A stretch of DNA of 64,000 nucleotides from Eutreptiella sp. 'Long Island Sound 2002'. Lineage: Eukaryota; Euglenozoa; Euglenophyceae; Eutreptiales; Eutreptiaceae. The notes under the pieces are model-generated. The model was not told the DNA's origin and made no database searches. It was given only the letters and a program-made list of their open reading frames with translations. Within the stretch, counting starts at the first letter, position 1; the number at the start of each line of letters is the position of its first letter. The translations under genes and the position numbers were made by a program. The DNA lies in contig OZ038402.1 of assembly GCA_964036045.1 (NCBI GenBank), forward strand, positions 9,192,971 through 9,256,970, in the 5' to 3' direction. This document shows, piece after piece, positions 11,761 through 24,800 of the stretch.

Positions 11761-13494
11761 GCTTCCCGCGGGTTTGGGCTTGGCGCAGCGGTTTGTACGC
11801 GCGCGCGTCCCGGGGGATCGGGCTTGGCGCTGCGGTTTGTACACGCGCGCGTCAGGGGGGATTGGGCTTGGCGCAGTGGTTTGTACGCGCGCGCGTCCCG
11901 GGGGATCGGGCTTGGCGCAGCGGCTGGTACGCGCGCGCGTCCCGGCAGATGGGGCTTGGCGCAGCGGTTTGTACGCGCGCGCGTCCCGGGGGATTGGGCT
12001 TGGCGCAGCGGTTTGTACGCGCGCGCGTCCCGGGGGATCGGGCTTGGCGCAGCGGTTTGTACGCGCGCGCGTCCCGCGGGATTGGGCTTGGCGCAGCGGT
12101 GTGTACGCGCGCGCGTCCCGGGGGATTGGGCTTGGCAGAGCGGTTTGTACGCGCGCGCGTCCCGGGGGATCGGGCTTGGCGCAGCGGTTTGTACGCGCGC
12201 GCGTCCCGGGGGATTGGGCTTGGCGCAGCGGTTTGTACGCGCGCGCGTCCCGGGGGATTGGGCTTGGCGCAGCGGTTTGTACGCGCGCGCGTCCCGGGGG
12301 ATTGGGCTTGGCGCAGCGGTTTGTACGCGCGCGCGTCCCGGGGGATCGGGCTTGGCGCAGCGGTTTGTACGCGCGCGCGTCCCGCGAGATTGGGCTTGGC
12401 GCAGCGGTTTGTACGCGCGTGCGTCCCGGGGGATCGGGCTTGGCGCAGCGGTTTGTACGCGCGCGCGTCCCGGGGGATTGGGCTTGGCAGAGCGGTTTGT
12501 ACGCGCGCGCGTCCCGGGGGATCGGGCTTGGCGCAGCGGTTTGTACGCGCGCGCGTCCCGCGGGATTGGGCTTGGCGCAGCGGTTTGTACGCGCGCGCGT
12601 CCCGGGGGATTGGGCTTGGCAGAGCGGTTTGTACGCGCGCGCGTCCCGGGGGATCGGGCTTGGCGCAGCGGTTTGTACGTGCGCGCGTCCCGGGGGATTG
12701 GGCTTGGCGCAGCGGTTTGTACGCGCGCGCGTCCCGGGGGATTGGGCTTGGCGCAGCGGTTTGTACGCGCGCGCGTCCCGGGGGATTGGGCTTGGCGCAG
12801 TGGTTTGTACGCGCGCGCGTCCCGGGGGATCGGGCTTGGCGCAGCGGTTTGTACGCGCGCGCGTCCCGCGGGATTGGGCTTGGCGCAGCGGTTTGTACGC
12901 GCGCGCGTCCCAGGGGATTGGGCTTGGCGCAGCGGTTTGTACGCGCGCGCGTCCCGGGGGATTGGGCTTGGCGCAGCGGTTTGTACGCGCGCGCATCCCG
13001 GGGGATTCGGCTTGGTGCAGCGGTCTGTACGGGCGCGCGTCCCAGGGGATGGGTTTTGGCGCAGCGGTTTGTACGCGCGCGCGTCCCGGGGGATCGGGCT
13101 TGGCGCAGCGGTTTGTACGTGCGCGCGTCCCGGGGGATTGGGCTTGGCGCAGTGGTTTGTACGCGCGCGCGTCCTGGGGGATCGGGCTTGGCGCAGCGGT
13201 TGGTACGCGCGTGCGTCCCGGGGGATTGGGCTTGGCGCAGCGGTTTGTACGCGCGCGCGTCCCGGGCGATGGGGCTTGGCGCAGCGGTTTGTACGCGCGC
13301 GCGTCCCGCGGGATTGGGCTTGGCGCAGCGGTTTGTACGCGCGCGCGTCCCGGGGGATTGGGCTTGGCGCAACGGTTTGTACGCGCGCGCGCCCGGGGGA
13401 TCGGGCTTCGCGCAGCGGTTTGTACGCGCGCGCGTCCCGGGAAATTGGGCTTGGCGCGGCGGTTTGTACGCGCGCGCGTCCCGGGGGATTGGGC
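11761..13494. repeat. Mosaic of common unit variants
   Basis: This stretch has no gene and no clear long duplication by eye. It is built of ordinary 44-bp units that alternate among the ATTG, ATCG and ATGG endings. It includes GGCAGAGCGG units (near 12129, 12489 and 12619), a GTCAGGGGGG unit near 11852 and a GGCGCTGCGG unit near 11827. The GTCAGGGGGG form seen here becomes a regular marker of the higher-order repeats from about 16.6 kb onward. Confidence 0.8.
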
Positions 13495-14286
13495 TTGGCG
13501 CAGCGGTTTGTACGCGCGCGCGTCCCGGGGGATTGGGTTTGGCGGAGCGGTTTATACGCGCGCGCACCCCGGGGGATTGGGCTTGGCGCAGTGGTTTGTA
13601 CCCGCGTGCGTCCCGGGGGATCGGGCTTGACGCAGCGGTTTGTACGCGCGCGCGTCCTGGGGGATGGGGCTTGGCGCAGCCGTTTGTGCGCGCGCGCGTC
13701 CCGCGGGTTTGGGCTTGGCGCAGCGGTTTGTACGCGCGCGCGTCCCGGGGGATTGGGCTTGGCGCAGCCGTTTGTGCGCGCGCGCGTCCCGGGGGATCGG
13801 GCTTGGCGCAGCGGTTGGTACGCGCGCGCGTCCCGGGGGATTGGGCTTGGCGCAGCGGTTTGTACGCGCGCGCGTCCCGGGGGATCGGGCTTGGCGCAGC
13901 GGTTTGTACGCGCGCGCGTCCCGGGGGATTGGGTTTGGCGGAGCGGTTTATACGCGCGCGCACCCCGGGGGATTGGGCTTGGCGCAGTGGTTTGTACCCG
14001 CGTGCGTCCCGGGGGATCGGGCTTGACGCAGCGGTTTGTACGCGCGCGCGTCCTGGGGGATGGGGCTTGGCGCAGCCGTTTGTGCGCGCGCGCGTCCCGC
14101 GGGTTTGGGCTTGGCGCAGCGGTTTGTACGCGCGCGCGTCCCGGGGGATTGGGCTTGGCGCAGCCGTTTGTGCGCGCGCGCGTCCCGGGGGATCGGGCTT
14201 GGCGCAGCGGTTGGTACGCGCGCGCGTCCCGGGGGATTGGGCTTGGCGCAGCGGTTTGTACGCGCGCGCGTCCCGGGGGATCGGGC
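13495..14286. repeat. 396-bp tandem duplication (9 units x 2)
   Basis: Two adjacent copies lie at about 13495-13890 and 13891-14286, with a shift of exactly 396 bp (9 x 44). The shared run of rare units is GGGTTTGGCGGAGCGGTTTA with GCGCACCCCGGGGG (13534 and 13930), CAGTGGTTTGTACCCGCGTGCG, GGGCTTGACGCAGCGG (13624 and 14020), GTCCTGGGGGATGG, GCCGTTTGTGCGCG and CGCGGGTTTGGG. The order and the bases agree through both copies. Confidence 0.88.
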
Positions 14287-16374
14287 TTGGCGCAGCGGTT
14301 TGTACGCGCGCGTGTCCCGCGGGATTGGGCTTGGCGCAGCGGTTTGTACGCGCGCGTGTCCCGGGAAATTGGGCTTGGCGCACCCGTTTGTACGGGCGCG
14401 CGTCCCGGGGGATTGGGCTTGGCGCAGCGGTTTGTACGCGCGCGCGTCCCGGGTAATCGGGCTTCGCGCAGCGGTTTGTACGCGCGCGCGTCCCGGGGGA
14501 TCGGGCTTGGCGCAGCGGTTTGTACGCGCGCGCGTCCCGCGGGATTGGGCTTGGCGCAGCGGTTTGTACGTGCGCGCATCCCGGGGGATTCGGCTTGGAG
14601 CAGCCGTTTGTACGGGCGCGCGTCCCGGGGGATTGGGCTTGGCGCAGCGGTTGGTACGCGCGCGCACCCCGGGGAATCGGGCTTGGCGCAGCGGTTTGTA
14701 CGCGCGCGCGTCCCGGGGGATGGGGCTTGGCGCAGCGGTTTGTACGCGCGCGCGTCCCGCGAGATCGGGCTTGGCTCAGCGGTTTGTACCCGCGCGCGTC
14801 CCGGGGGATTGGGCTTGGCGCAGCGGTTTGTACGCGCGCGCGTCCCGGGGGATCGGGCTTGGCGCAGCGGTTTGTACGCGCGCGCGTCCGGGGGCGCAGC
14901 GGTTTGTACGCGCGCGCGTCCCGGGGGATTGGGCTTGGCAGAGCGGTTTGTACGCGCGCGCGTCCCGGGGGATCGGGCTTGGCGCAGCGGTTTGGACGCG
15001 CGCGCGTCCCGGGGGATGGGGCTTGGCGCGGCGGTTTGTACGCGCGCGCGCCCGGGAAATTGCGCTTGTCGCAGCGGTTTTTACGGGCGCGCGTCCCGGG
15101 GGATCGGGCTTGGCGCAGTGGTTTGTACGCGCGCGCCTCCCGGGGGATCGGGCTTGGCGCAGCGGTTGGTACGCGCGCGCGTCCCGGGGGATTGGGCTTG
15201 GCGCAGCGGTTTGTACGCGCGCGCGTCCCGGGCGATGGGGCTTGGCGCAGCGGTCTGTACGCGCGCGCGTCCCGGGGAGTTGGGCTTGGCGCAACGGTTT
15301 GTACGCGCGCGCGTCCCAGGGGATCGGGCTTGGCGCAGCGGTTTGTACGCGCGCGCGTCCCGGGGGATTGGGCTTGGCGCAGCGGTTTGTACGCGCGCGC
15401 GTCCCGGGGGATTGGGCTTGGCGCAGCGGTTTGTACGCGCGCTTGTCCCGGGGGATGGGGCTTGGCGCAGCGGTTTGTACGCGCGCGCGTCCCGCGGGAT
15501 CGGGCTTGGCGCAGCGGTTTGTACGCGCGCTCGTCCCGGGGGATGGGGCTTGGCGCAGCGGTTTGTACGCGCACGTGTCCCGGGGGATTGGGCTTGGCGC
15601 AGTGGTTTGTACGCGCGCGCGTCCCGGGGGATCGGGCTTGGCGCAGCGGTTTGTACGCGCGCGCGTCCCGGGGGATCGGGCTTGGCGCAGCGGTTTGTAC
15701 GCGCGCGCGTCCCGGGGGATTGGGGTTGGCGCAGCGGTTTGTACGCGCGCGCGTCCGGGGGATGGGCCTTGGCGCAGCGGTTTGTAAGCGCGCGCATCCC
15801 GGGGGATTGGGCTTGGCGCAGCGCTTTGTACGCGCGCGCATCCCGGCGGATTGGGCTTGGCGCAGCGGTTGGTACGCGCGCGCGTCCCGGGGGATTGGGC
15901 TTGGCGCAGCGGTTTGTACGCGCGCGCGTCCCGGGTAATCGGGCTTGGCGCAGCGGTTTGTACGCGCGCGCGTCCCGGGGGATTGGGCTTGGCGCAGCGG
16001 TTTGTACGCGCGCGCATCCCGGGGGATTCGGCTTGGAGCAGCCGTTTGTACGGGCGCGCGTCCCGGGGGATTGGGCTTGGCGCAGCGGTTTGTACGCGCG
16101 CGCACCCCGGGGAATCGGGCTTGGCGCAGCGGTTTGTACGCGCGCGCGTCCCGGGGGATGGGGCTTGGCGCAGCGGTTTGTACGCGCGCACGTCCCGGGG
16201 GATTGGGCTTGGCGCAGCGGTTTGTACCCGCGCGCGTCCCGGGGGATTGGGCTTGGCGCAGCGGTTTGTACGCGCGCGCGTCCCGGGGGATCGGGCTTGG
16301 CGCAGCGGTTTGTACGCGCGCGCGTCCCGGGGGATGGGGCTTGGCGCAGCGGTTTGTACGCGCGCGCGTCCGGG
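14287..16374. repeat. Mosaic region seeding the markers of the later higher-order repeats
   Basis: The units here first combine the marker variants used further right. GCTTGGAGCAGCCG is near 14590 and 16030. A shortened junction TCCGGGGGCGCAGCGG is at about 14888. CCCGGGAAATTGCGCTTGTCGCAGCGG appears in pieces near 15050, and GTTTGTAAGCGCGCGCATCC near 15780. The pair of GCGCAGCGCTTTGTACG units at 15821 and 16436 is 615 bp apart (14 x 44 minus 1). No gene is present. Confidence 0.75.
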
Positions 16375-19300
16375 GGATGGGGCTTGGCGCAGCGGTTTGT
16401 AAGCGCGCGCATCCCGGGGGATTGGGCTTGGCGCAGCGCTTTGTACGCGCGCGCATCCCGGCGGATTGGGCTTGGCGCAGCGGTTGGTACGCGCGCGCGT
16501 CCCGGGGGATTGGGCTTGGCGCAGCGGTTTGTACGCGCGCGCGTCCCGGGGGATCGGGCTTGGCGCAGCGGTTTGTACGCGCGCGCGTCCCGCGGGATTG
16601 GGCTTGGCGCAGCGGTTTGTACGCGCGCGCGTCCCGGCGGATTGGGCTTGGCGCAGCGGTTTGTACGCGCGCGTGTCAGGGGGGATTGGGCTTGGCGCAG
16701 TGGTTTGTACGCGCGCGCGTCCCGGGGGATCCGGCTTGGCGCAGCGGTTGGTACGCGCGCGCGTCCGGGGGCGCAGCGGTTTGTACGCGCGCGCGTCCCG
16801 GGGGATTGGGCTTGGCAGAGCGGTTTGTACGCGCGCGCGTCCCGGGGGATCGGGCTTGGCGCAGCGGTTTGGACGCGCGCGCGTCCCGGGGGATGGGGCT
16901 TGGCGCAGCGGTTTGTGAGCGCGCGCATTCCGGGGAATTGGGCTTGGCGCAGCGGTTTGTACGCGCGCGCGCCCGGGAAATTGCGCTTGTCGCAGCGGTT
17001 TGTACGCGCGCGCGTCCCGGGGGAGTGGGCTTGGCGCAGTGGTTTGTACGCGCGCGCCTCCCGGGGGATCGGGCTTGGCGCAGCGGTTGGTACGCGCGCG
17101 CGTCCCGGGGGATTGGGCTTGGCGCAGCGGTTTGTACGCGCGCGCGTCCCGGGCGATGGGGCTTGGCGCAGCGGTTTGTACGCGCGCGCGTCCCGGGGGA
17201 TTGGGCTTGGCGCAACGGTTTGTACGCGCGCGCGTCCCAGGGGATCGGGCTTGGCGCAGCGGTTTGTACGCGCGCGCGTCCCGGGGGATTGGGCTTGGCG
17301 CAGCGGTTTGTACGCGCGCGCGTCCCGGGGGATTGGGCTTGGCGCAGCGGTTTGTACGCGCGCTTGTCCCGGGGGATGGGGCTTGGCGCAGCGGTTTGTA
17401 CGCGCGCGCGTCCCGCGGGATCGGGCTTGGCGCAGCGGTTTGTACGCGCGCTCGTCCCGGGGGATGGGGCTTGGCGCAGCGGTTTGTACGCGCACGTGTC
17501 CCGGGGGATTGGGCTTGGCGCAGTGTTTTGTACGCGCGCGCGTCCCGGGGGATCGGGCTTGGCGCAGCGGTTGGTACGCGCGCGCGTCCCGGGGGATTGG
17601 GCTTGGCGCAGCGGTTTGTACGCGCGCGCGTCCCGGGGGATCGGGCTTGGCGCAGCGGTTTGTACGCGCGCGCGTCCCGCGGGATTGGGCTTGGCGCAGC
17701 GGTTTGTACGCGCGCGCGTCCGGGGGATGGGGCTTGGCGCAGCGGTTTGTAAGCGCGCGCATCCCGGGGGATTGGGCTTGGCGCAGCGCTTTGTACGCGC
17801 GCGCATCCCGGCGGATTGGGCTTGGCGCAGCGGTTGGTACGCGCGCGCGTCCCGGGGGATTGGGCTTGGCGCAGCGGTTTGTACGCGCGCGCGTCCCGGG
17901 GGATCGGGCTTGGCGCAGCGGTTTGTACGCGCGCGCGTCCCGCGGGATTGGGCTTGGCGCAGCGGTTTGTACGCGCGCGCGTCCCGGCGGATTGGGCTTG
18001 GCGCAGCGGTTTGTACGCGCGCGCGTCCCGGGGGATTGGGCTTGGCGCAGCGGTTTGTACACGCGCGTGTCAGGGGGGATTGGGCTTGGCGCAGTGGTTT
18101 GTACGCGCGCGCGTCCCGGGGGATCGGGCTTGGCGCAGCGGTTGGTACGCGCGCGCGTCCGGGGGCACAGCAATTTGTACGCGCGCGCGTCCCGGGGGAT
18201 TGGGCTTGGCAGAGCGGTTTGTACGCGCGCGCGTCTCGGGGGATCGGGCTTGGCGCAGCGGTTTGGACGCGCGCGCGTCCCGGGGGATGGGGCTTGGCGC
18301 AGCGGTTTGTGAGCGCGCGCATTCCGGGGAATTGGGCTTGGCGCAGCGGTTTGTACGCGCGCGCGCCCGGGAAATTGCGCTTGTCGCAGCGGTTTGTACG
18401 CGCGCGCGTCCCGGGGGATTGGGCTTGGCGCAGTGGTTTGTACGCGCGCGCCTCCCGGGGGATCGGGCTTGGCGCAGCGGTTGGTACGCGCGCGCGTCCC
18501 GGGGGATTGGGCTTGGCTCAGCGGTTTGTACGCGCGCGCGTCCCGGGCGATGGGGCTTGGCGCAGCGGTTTGTACGCGCGCGCGTCCCGGGGGATTGGGC
18601 TTGGCGCAACGGTTTGTACGCGCGCGCGTCCCAGGGGATCGGGCTTGGCGCAGCGGTTTGTACGCGCGCGCGTCCCGGGGGATTGGGCTTGGCGCAGCGG
18701 TTTGTACGCGCGCGCGTCCCGGGGGATTGGGCTTGGCGCAGCGGTTTGTACGCGCGCTTGTCCCGGGGGATGGGGCTTGGCGCAGCGGTTTGTACGCGCG
18801 CGCGTCCCGCGGGATCGGGCTTGGCGCAGCGGTTTGTACGCGCGCTCGTCCCGGGGGATGGGGCTTGGCGCAGCGGTTTGTACGCGCACGTGTCCCGGGG
18901 GATTGGGCTTGGCGCAGTGGTTTGTACGCGCGCGCGTCCCGGGGGATCGGGCTTGGCGCAGCGGTTGGTACGCGCGCGCGTCCCGGGGGATTGGGCTTGG
19001 CGCAGCGGTTTGTACGCGCGCGCGTCCCGGGGGATCGGGCTTGGCGCAGCGGTTTGTACGCGCGCGCGTCCCGGGGGATTGGGCTTGGCGCAGCGGTTTG
19101 TACGCGCGCGCGTCCGGGGGATGGGGCTTGGCGCAGCGGTTCGTAAGCGCGCGCATCCCGGGGGATTGGGCTTGGCGCAGCGCTTTGTACGCGCGCGCAT
19201 CCCGGCGGATTGGGCTTGGCGCAGCGGTTGGTACGCGCGCGCGTCCCGGGGGATTGGGCTTGGCGCAGCGGTTTGTACGCGCGCGCGTCCCGGGGGATCT

Positions 19301-21860
19301 GGCTTGGCGCAGCGGTTTGTACGCGCGCGCGTCCCGCGGGATTGGGCTTGGCGCAGCGGTTTGTACGCGCGCGCGTCCCGGCGGATTGGGCTTGGCGCAG
19401 CGGTTTGTACGCGCGCGCGTCCCGGGGGATTGGGCTTGGCGCAGCGGTTTGTACACGCGCGTGTCAGGGGGGATTGGGCTTGGCGCAGTGGTTTGTACGC
19501 GCGCGCGTCCCGGGGGATCGGGCTTGGCGCAGCGGTTGGTACGCGCGCGCGTCCGGGGGCGCAGCAATTTGTACGCGCGCGCGTCCCGGGGGATTGGGCT
19601 TGGCAGAGCGGTTTGTACGCGCGCGCGTCCCGGGGGATGGGGCTTGGCGCAGCGGTTTGTGAGCGCGCGCATCCCGGGGAATTGGGCTTGGCGCAGCGGT
19701 TTGTACGCGCGCGCGCCCGGGAAATTGCGCTTGTCGCAGCGGTTTTTACGGGCGCGCGTCCCGGGGGATTGGGCTTCGCGCAGTTGTTTGTACGCGCGCG
19801 CCTCCCGGGGGATCGGGCTTGGCGCAGCGGTTGGTACGCGCGCGCGTCCCGGGGGATTGGGCTTGGCGCAGCGGTTTGTACGCGCGCGCGTCCCGGGCGA
19901 TGGGGCTTGGCGCAGCGGTTTGTACGCGCGCGCGTCCCGGGGGATTGGGCTTGGCGCAACGGTTTGTACGCGCGCGCGTCCCAGGGGATCGGGCTTGGCG
20001 CAGCGGTTTGTACGCGCGCGCGTCCCGGGGGATTGGGCTTGGCGCAGCGGTTTGTACGCGCGCGCGTCCCGGGGGATTGGGCTTGGCGCAGCGGTTTGTA
20101 CGCGCGCTTGTCCCGGGGGATGGGGCTTGGCGCAGCGGTTTGTACGCGCGCGCGTCCCGCGGGATCGGGCTTGGCGCAGCGGTTTGTACGCGCGCTCGTC
20201 CCGGGGGATGGGGCTTGGCGCAGCGGTTTGTACGCGCACGTGTCCCGGGGGATTGGGCTTGGCGCAGTGGTTTGTACGCGCGCGCGTCCCGGGGGATCGG
20301 GCTTGGCGCAGCGGTTGGTACGCGCGCGCGTCCCGGGGGATTGGGCTTGGCGCAGCGGTTTGTACGCGCGCGCGTCCCGGGGGATCGGGCTTGGCGCAGC
20401 GGTTTGTACGCGCGCGCGTCCCGGGGGATTGGGCTTGGCGCAGCGGTTTGTACGCACGCGCGTCCGGGGGATGGGGCTTGGCGCAGCGGTTCGTAAGCGC
20501 GCGCATCCCGGGGGATTGGGCTTGGCGCAGCGCTTTGTACGCGCGCGCATCCCGGCGGATTGGGCTTGGCGCAGCGGTTGGTACGCGCGCGCGTCCCGGG
20601 GGATTGGGCTTGGCGCAGCGGTTTGTACGCGCGCGCGTCCCGGGGGATCTGGCTTGGCGCAGCGGTTTGTACGCGCGCGCGTCCCGCGGGATTGGGCTTG
20701 GCGCAGCGGTTTGTACGCGCGCGCGTCCCGGCGGATTGGGCTTGGCGCAGCGGTTTGTACGCGCGCGCGTCCCGGGGGATTGGGCTTGGCGCAGCGGTTT
20801 GTACACGCGCGTGTCAGGGGGGATTGGGCTTGGCGCAGTGGTTTGTACGCGCGCGCGTCCCGGGGGATCGGGCTTGGCGCAGCGGTTGGTACGCGCGCGC
20901 GTCCGGGGGCGCAGCAATTTGTACGCGCGCGCGTCCCGGGGGATTGGGCTTGGCAGAGCGGTTTGTACGCGCGCGCGTCCCGGGGGATGGGGCTTGGCGC
21001 AGCGGTTTGTGAGCGCGCGCATCCCGGGGAATTGGGCTTGGCGCAGCGGTTTGTACGCGCGCGCGCCCGGGAAATTGCGCTTGTCGCAGCGGTTTTTACG
21101 GGCGCGCGTCCCGGGGGATTGGGCTTCGCGCAGTTGTTTGTACGCGCGCGCCTCCCGGGGGATCGGGCTTGGCGCAGCGGTTGGTACGCGCGCGCGTCCC
21201 GGGGGATTGGGCTTGGCGCAGCGGTTTGTACGCGCGCGCGTCCCGGGCGATGGGGCTTGGCGCAGCGGTTTGTACGCGCGCGCGTCCCGCGGGATCGGGC
21301 TTGGCGCAGCGGTTTGTACGCGCGCGCGTCCCGGGGGATTGGGCTTGGCGCAACGGTTTGTACGCGCGCGCGTCCCAGGGGATCGGGCTTGGCGCAGCGG
21401 TTTGTACGCGCGCGCGTCCCGGGGGATTGGGCTTGGCGCAGCGGTTTGTACGCGCGCGCGTCCCGGGGGATTGGGCTTGGCGCAGCGGTTTGTACGCGCG
21501 CTCGTCCCAGGGGATGGGGCTTGGCGCAGCGGTTTGTACGCGCGCGCGTCCCGCGGGATCGGGCTTGGCGCAGCGGTTTGTACGCGCGCTCGTCCCGGGG
21601 GAAGGGGCTTGGCGCAGCGGTTTGTACGCGCACGCGTCCCGGGGGATTGGGCTTGGCGCAGTGGTTTGTACGCGCGCGCGTCCCGGCGGATTGGGCTTGG
21701 CGCAGCGGTTTGTACGCGCGCGCGTCCCGGGGGATTGGGCTTGGCGCAGCGGTTTGTACACGCGCGTGTCAGGGGGGATTGGGCTTGGCGCAGTGGTTTG
21801 TACGCGCGCGCGTCCCGGGGGATCGGGCTTGGCGCAGCGGTTGGTACGCGCGCGCGTCCG
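16375..21860. repeat. Higher-order repeat of 1,350-1,394 bp, about four copies
   Basis: Two independent markers give the period. GCGCTTTGTACG occurs at 16436, 17786, 19180 and 20530, with steps of 1350, 1394 and 1350. The truncated junction TCCGGGGGCGCAGC occurs at 16764, 18158, 19552, 20902 and 21857, with steps of 1394, 1394, 1350 and 955. The 44-bp difference between 1350 and 1394 is one unit. The period is 14 bp short of 32 units because each copy carries two 43-bp units and one junction missing 12 bp. The last step is shorter, so the final copy is internally deleted. All copies keep the same order of ATTG/ATCG/ATGG units with few base changes, which indicates recent homogenisation. Confidence 0.9.
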
Positions 21861-24800
21861 GGGGCGCAGCAATTTGTACGCGCGCGCGTCCCGGGGGATT
21901 GGGCTTGGCAGAGCGGTTTGTACGCGCGCGCGTCCCGGGGGATGGGGCTTGGCGCAGCGGTTTGTGAGCGCGCGCATCCCGGGGAATTGGGCTTGGCGCA
22001 GCGGTTTGTACGCGCGCGCGCCCGGGAAATTGCGCTTGTCGCAGCGGTTTTTACGGGCGCGCGTCCCGGGGGATTGGGCTTCGCGCAGTTGTTTGTACGC
22101 GCGCGCCTCCCGGGGGATCGGGCTTGGCGCAGCGGTTGGTACGCGCGCGCGTCCCGGGGGATTGGGCTTGGCGCAGCGGTTTGTACGCGCGCGCGTCCCG
22201 GGCGATGGGGCTTGGCGCAGCGGTTTGTACGCGCGCGCGTCCCGCGGGATCGGGCTTGGCGCAGCGGTTTGTACGCGCGCGCGTCCCGGGGGATTGGGCT
22301 TGGCGCAACGGTTTGTACGCGCGCGCGTCCCAGGGGATCGGGCTTGGCGCAGCGGTTTGTACGCGCGCGCGTCCCGGGGGATTGGGCTTGGCGCAGCGGT
22401 TTGTACGCGCGCGCGTCCCGGGGGATTGGGCTTGGCGCAGCGGTTTGTACGCGCGCTCGTCCCAGGGGATGGGGCTTGGCGCAGCGGTTTGTACGCGCGC
22501 GCGTCCCGCGGGATCGGGCTTGGCGCAGCGGTTTGTACGCGCGCTCGTCCCGGGGGAAGGGGCTTGGCGCAGCGGTTTGTACGCGCACGCGTCCCGGGGG
22601 ATTGGGCTTGGCGCAGTGGTTTGTACGCGCGCGCGTCCCGGGGGATCGGGCTTGGCGCAGCGGTTGGTACGCGCGCGCGTCCCGGGGGATTGGGCTTGGC
22701 GCAGCGGTTTGTACGCGCGCGCGTCCCGGGGGATCGGGCTTGGCGCAGCGGTTTGTACGCGCGCGCGTCCCGCGGGATTGGGCTTGGCGCAGCGGTTTGT
22801 ACGCGCGCGCGTCCCGGGAAATTGGGCTTGGCGCACATTTTGTACGCGCGCGCGTCCCGGGGGATTGGGCTTGGCGCAGCGGTTTGTACGTGCGCGCGTC
22901 CCGGGTAATCGGGCTTGGCGCAGCGGTTTGTACACGCGCGCGTCCCGGGGGATTGGGCTTGGCGCAGCGGTTTGTACGCGCGCGCATCCCGGGGGATTCG
23001 GCTTGGAGCAGCGGTTTGTACGGGCGCGCGTCCCGGGGGATTGGGCTTGGCGCAGCGGTTTGTACGCGCGCGCACCCCGGGGAATCGGGCTTGGCGCAGC
23101 GGTTTGTACGCGCGCGCATCCCGGGGGATGGGGCTTGGCGCAGCGGTTTGTACGCGCGCGTGTCCCGCGAGATCGGGCTTGGCTCAGCGGTTTGTACGCG
23201 CGCGCGTCCCGGGGGATTGGGCTTGGCGCAACGGTTTGTACGCGCGCGCGTCCCGGCGGATCGGGCTTGGCGCAGCGGTTTGTACGCGCGCGCGTCCCGG
23301 GGGATTGGGCTTGGCGCAGCTGTTTGTACGCGCGCGCGTCCAGGGGATGGGGCTTGGCGCAGCGGTTTGTAAGCGGGCGCATCCCGGGAGATTGGGCTTG
23401 GCGCGGCGGTTTGTACGCGCGCGCGTCCCGGGGGATCGGGCGTGGCGCAGCGGTTGGTACGCGCGCGCGTCCCGGGGGACTGGGCTTGGCGCAGCGGTTT
23501 GTACGCGCGCGCGTCTCGCGGGATCGGGCTTGGCGCAGCGGTTTGTACGCGCGCGCGTCCCGGGGGATCGGGCTTGGCGCAGCGGTTTGTACGCGCGCTT
23601 GTCCCGGGGGATGGGGCTTGGCGCAGCTGTTTGTACGCGCGCGCGTCCCGCGGGATCGGGCTTGGCGCAGCGGTTTGTACGCGCGCTCGTCCCGGGGGAT
23701 GGGGCTTGGCGCAGCGGTTTGTACGCGCACGTGTCCCGGGGGATTGGGCTTGGCGCAGTGGTTTGTACGCGCGCGCGTCCCGGGGGATCGGGCTTGGCGC
23801 AGCGGTTGGTACGCGCGCGCGTCCCGGGGGATTGGGCTTGGCGCAGCGGTTTGTACGCGCGCGCGTCCCGGGGGATCGGGCTTGGCGCAGCGGTTTGTAC
23901 GCGCGCGCGTCCCGGGGGATTGGGCTTGGCGCAGCGGTTTGTACGCGCGCGCGTCCGGGGGATGGGGCTTGGCGCAGCGGTTCGTAAGCGCGCGCATCCC
24001 GGGGGATTGGGCTTGGCGCAGCGCTTTGTACGCGCGCGCATCCCGGCGGATTGGGCTTGGCGCAGCGGTTGGTACGCGCGCGCGTCCCGGGGGATTGGGC
24101 TTGGCGCAGCGGTTTGTACGCGCGCGCGTCCCGGGGGATCTGGCTTGGCGCAGCGGTTTGTACGCGCGCGCGTCCCGCGGGATTGGGCTTGGCGCAGCGG
24201 TTTGTACGCGCGCGCGTCCCGGCGGATTGGGCTTGGCGCAGCGGTTTGTACGCGCGCGCGTCCCGGGGGATTGGGCTTGGCGCAGCGGTTTGTACACGCG
24301 CGTGTCAGGGGGGATTGGGCTTGGCGCAGTGGTTTGTACGCGCGCGCGTCCCGGGGGATCGGGCTTGGCGCAGCGGTTGGTACGCGCGCGCGTCCGGGGG
24401 CGCAGCAATTTGTACGCGCGCGCGTCCCGGGGGATTGGGCTTGGCAGAGCGGTTTGTACGCGCGCGCGTCCCGGGGGATGGGGCTTGGCGCAGCGGTTTG
24501 TGAGCGCGCGCATCCCGGGGAATTGGGCTTGGCGCAGCGGTTTGTACGCGCGCGCGCCCGGGAAATTGCGCTTGTCGCAGCGGTTTTTACGGGCGCGCGT
24601 CCCGGGGGATTGGGCTTCGCGCAGTTGTTTGTACGCGCGCGCCTCCCGGGGGATCGGGCTTGGCGCAGCGGTTGGTACGCGCGCGCGTCCCGGGGGATTG
24701 GGCTTGGCGCAGCGGTTTGTACGCGCGCGCGTCCCGGGCGATGGGGCTTGGCGCAGCGGTTTGTACGCGCGCGCGTCCCGCGGGATCGGGCTTGGCGCAG

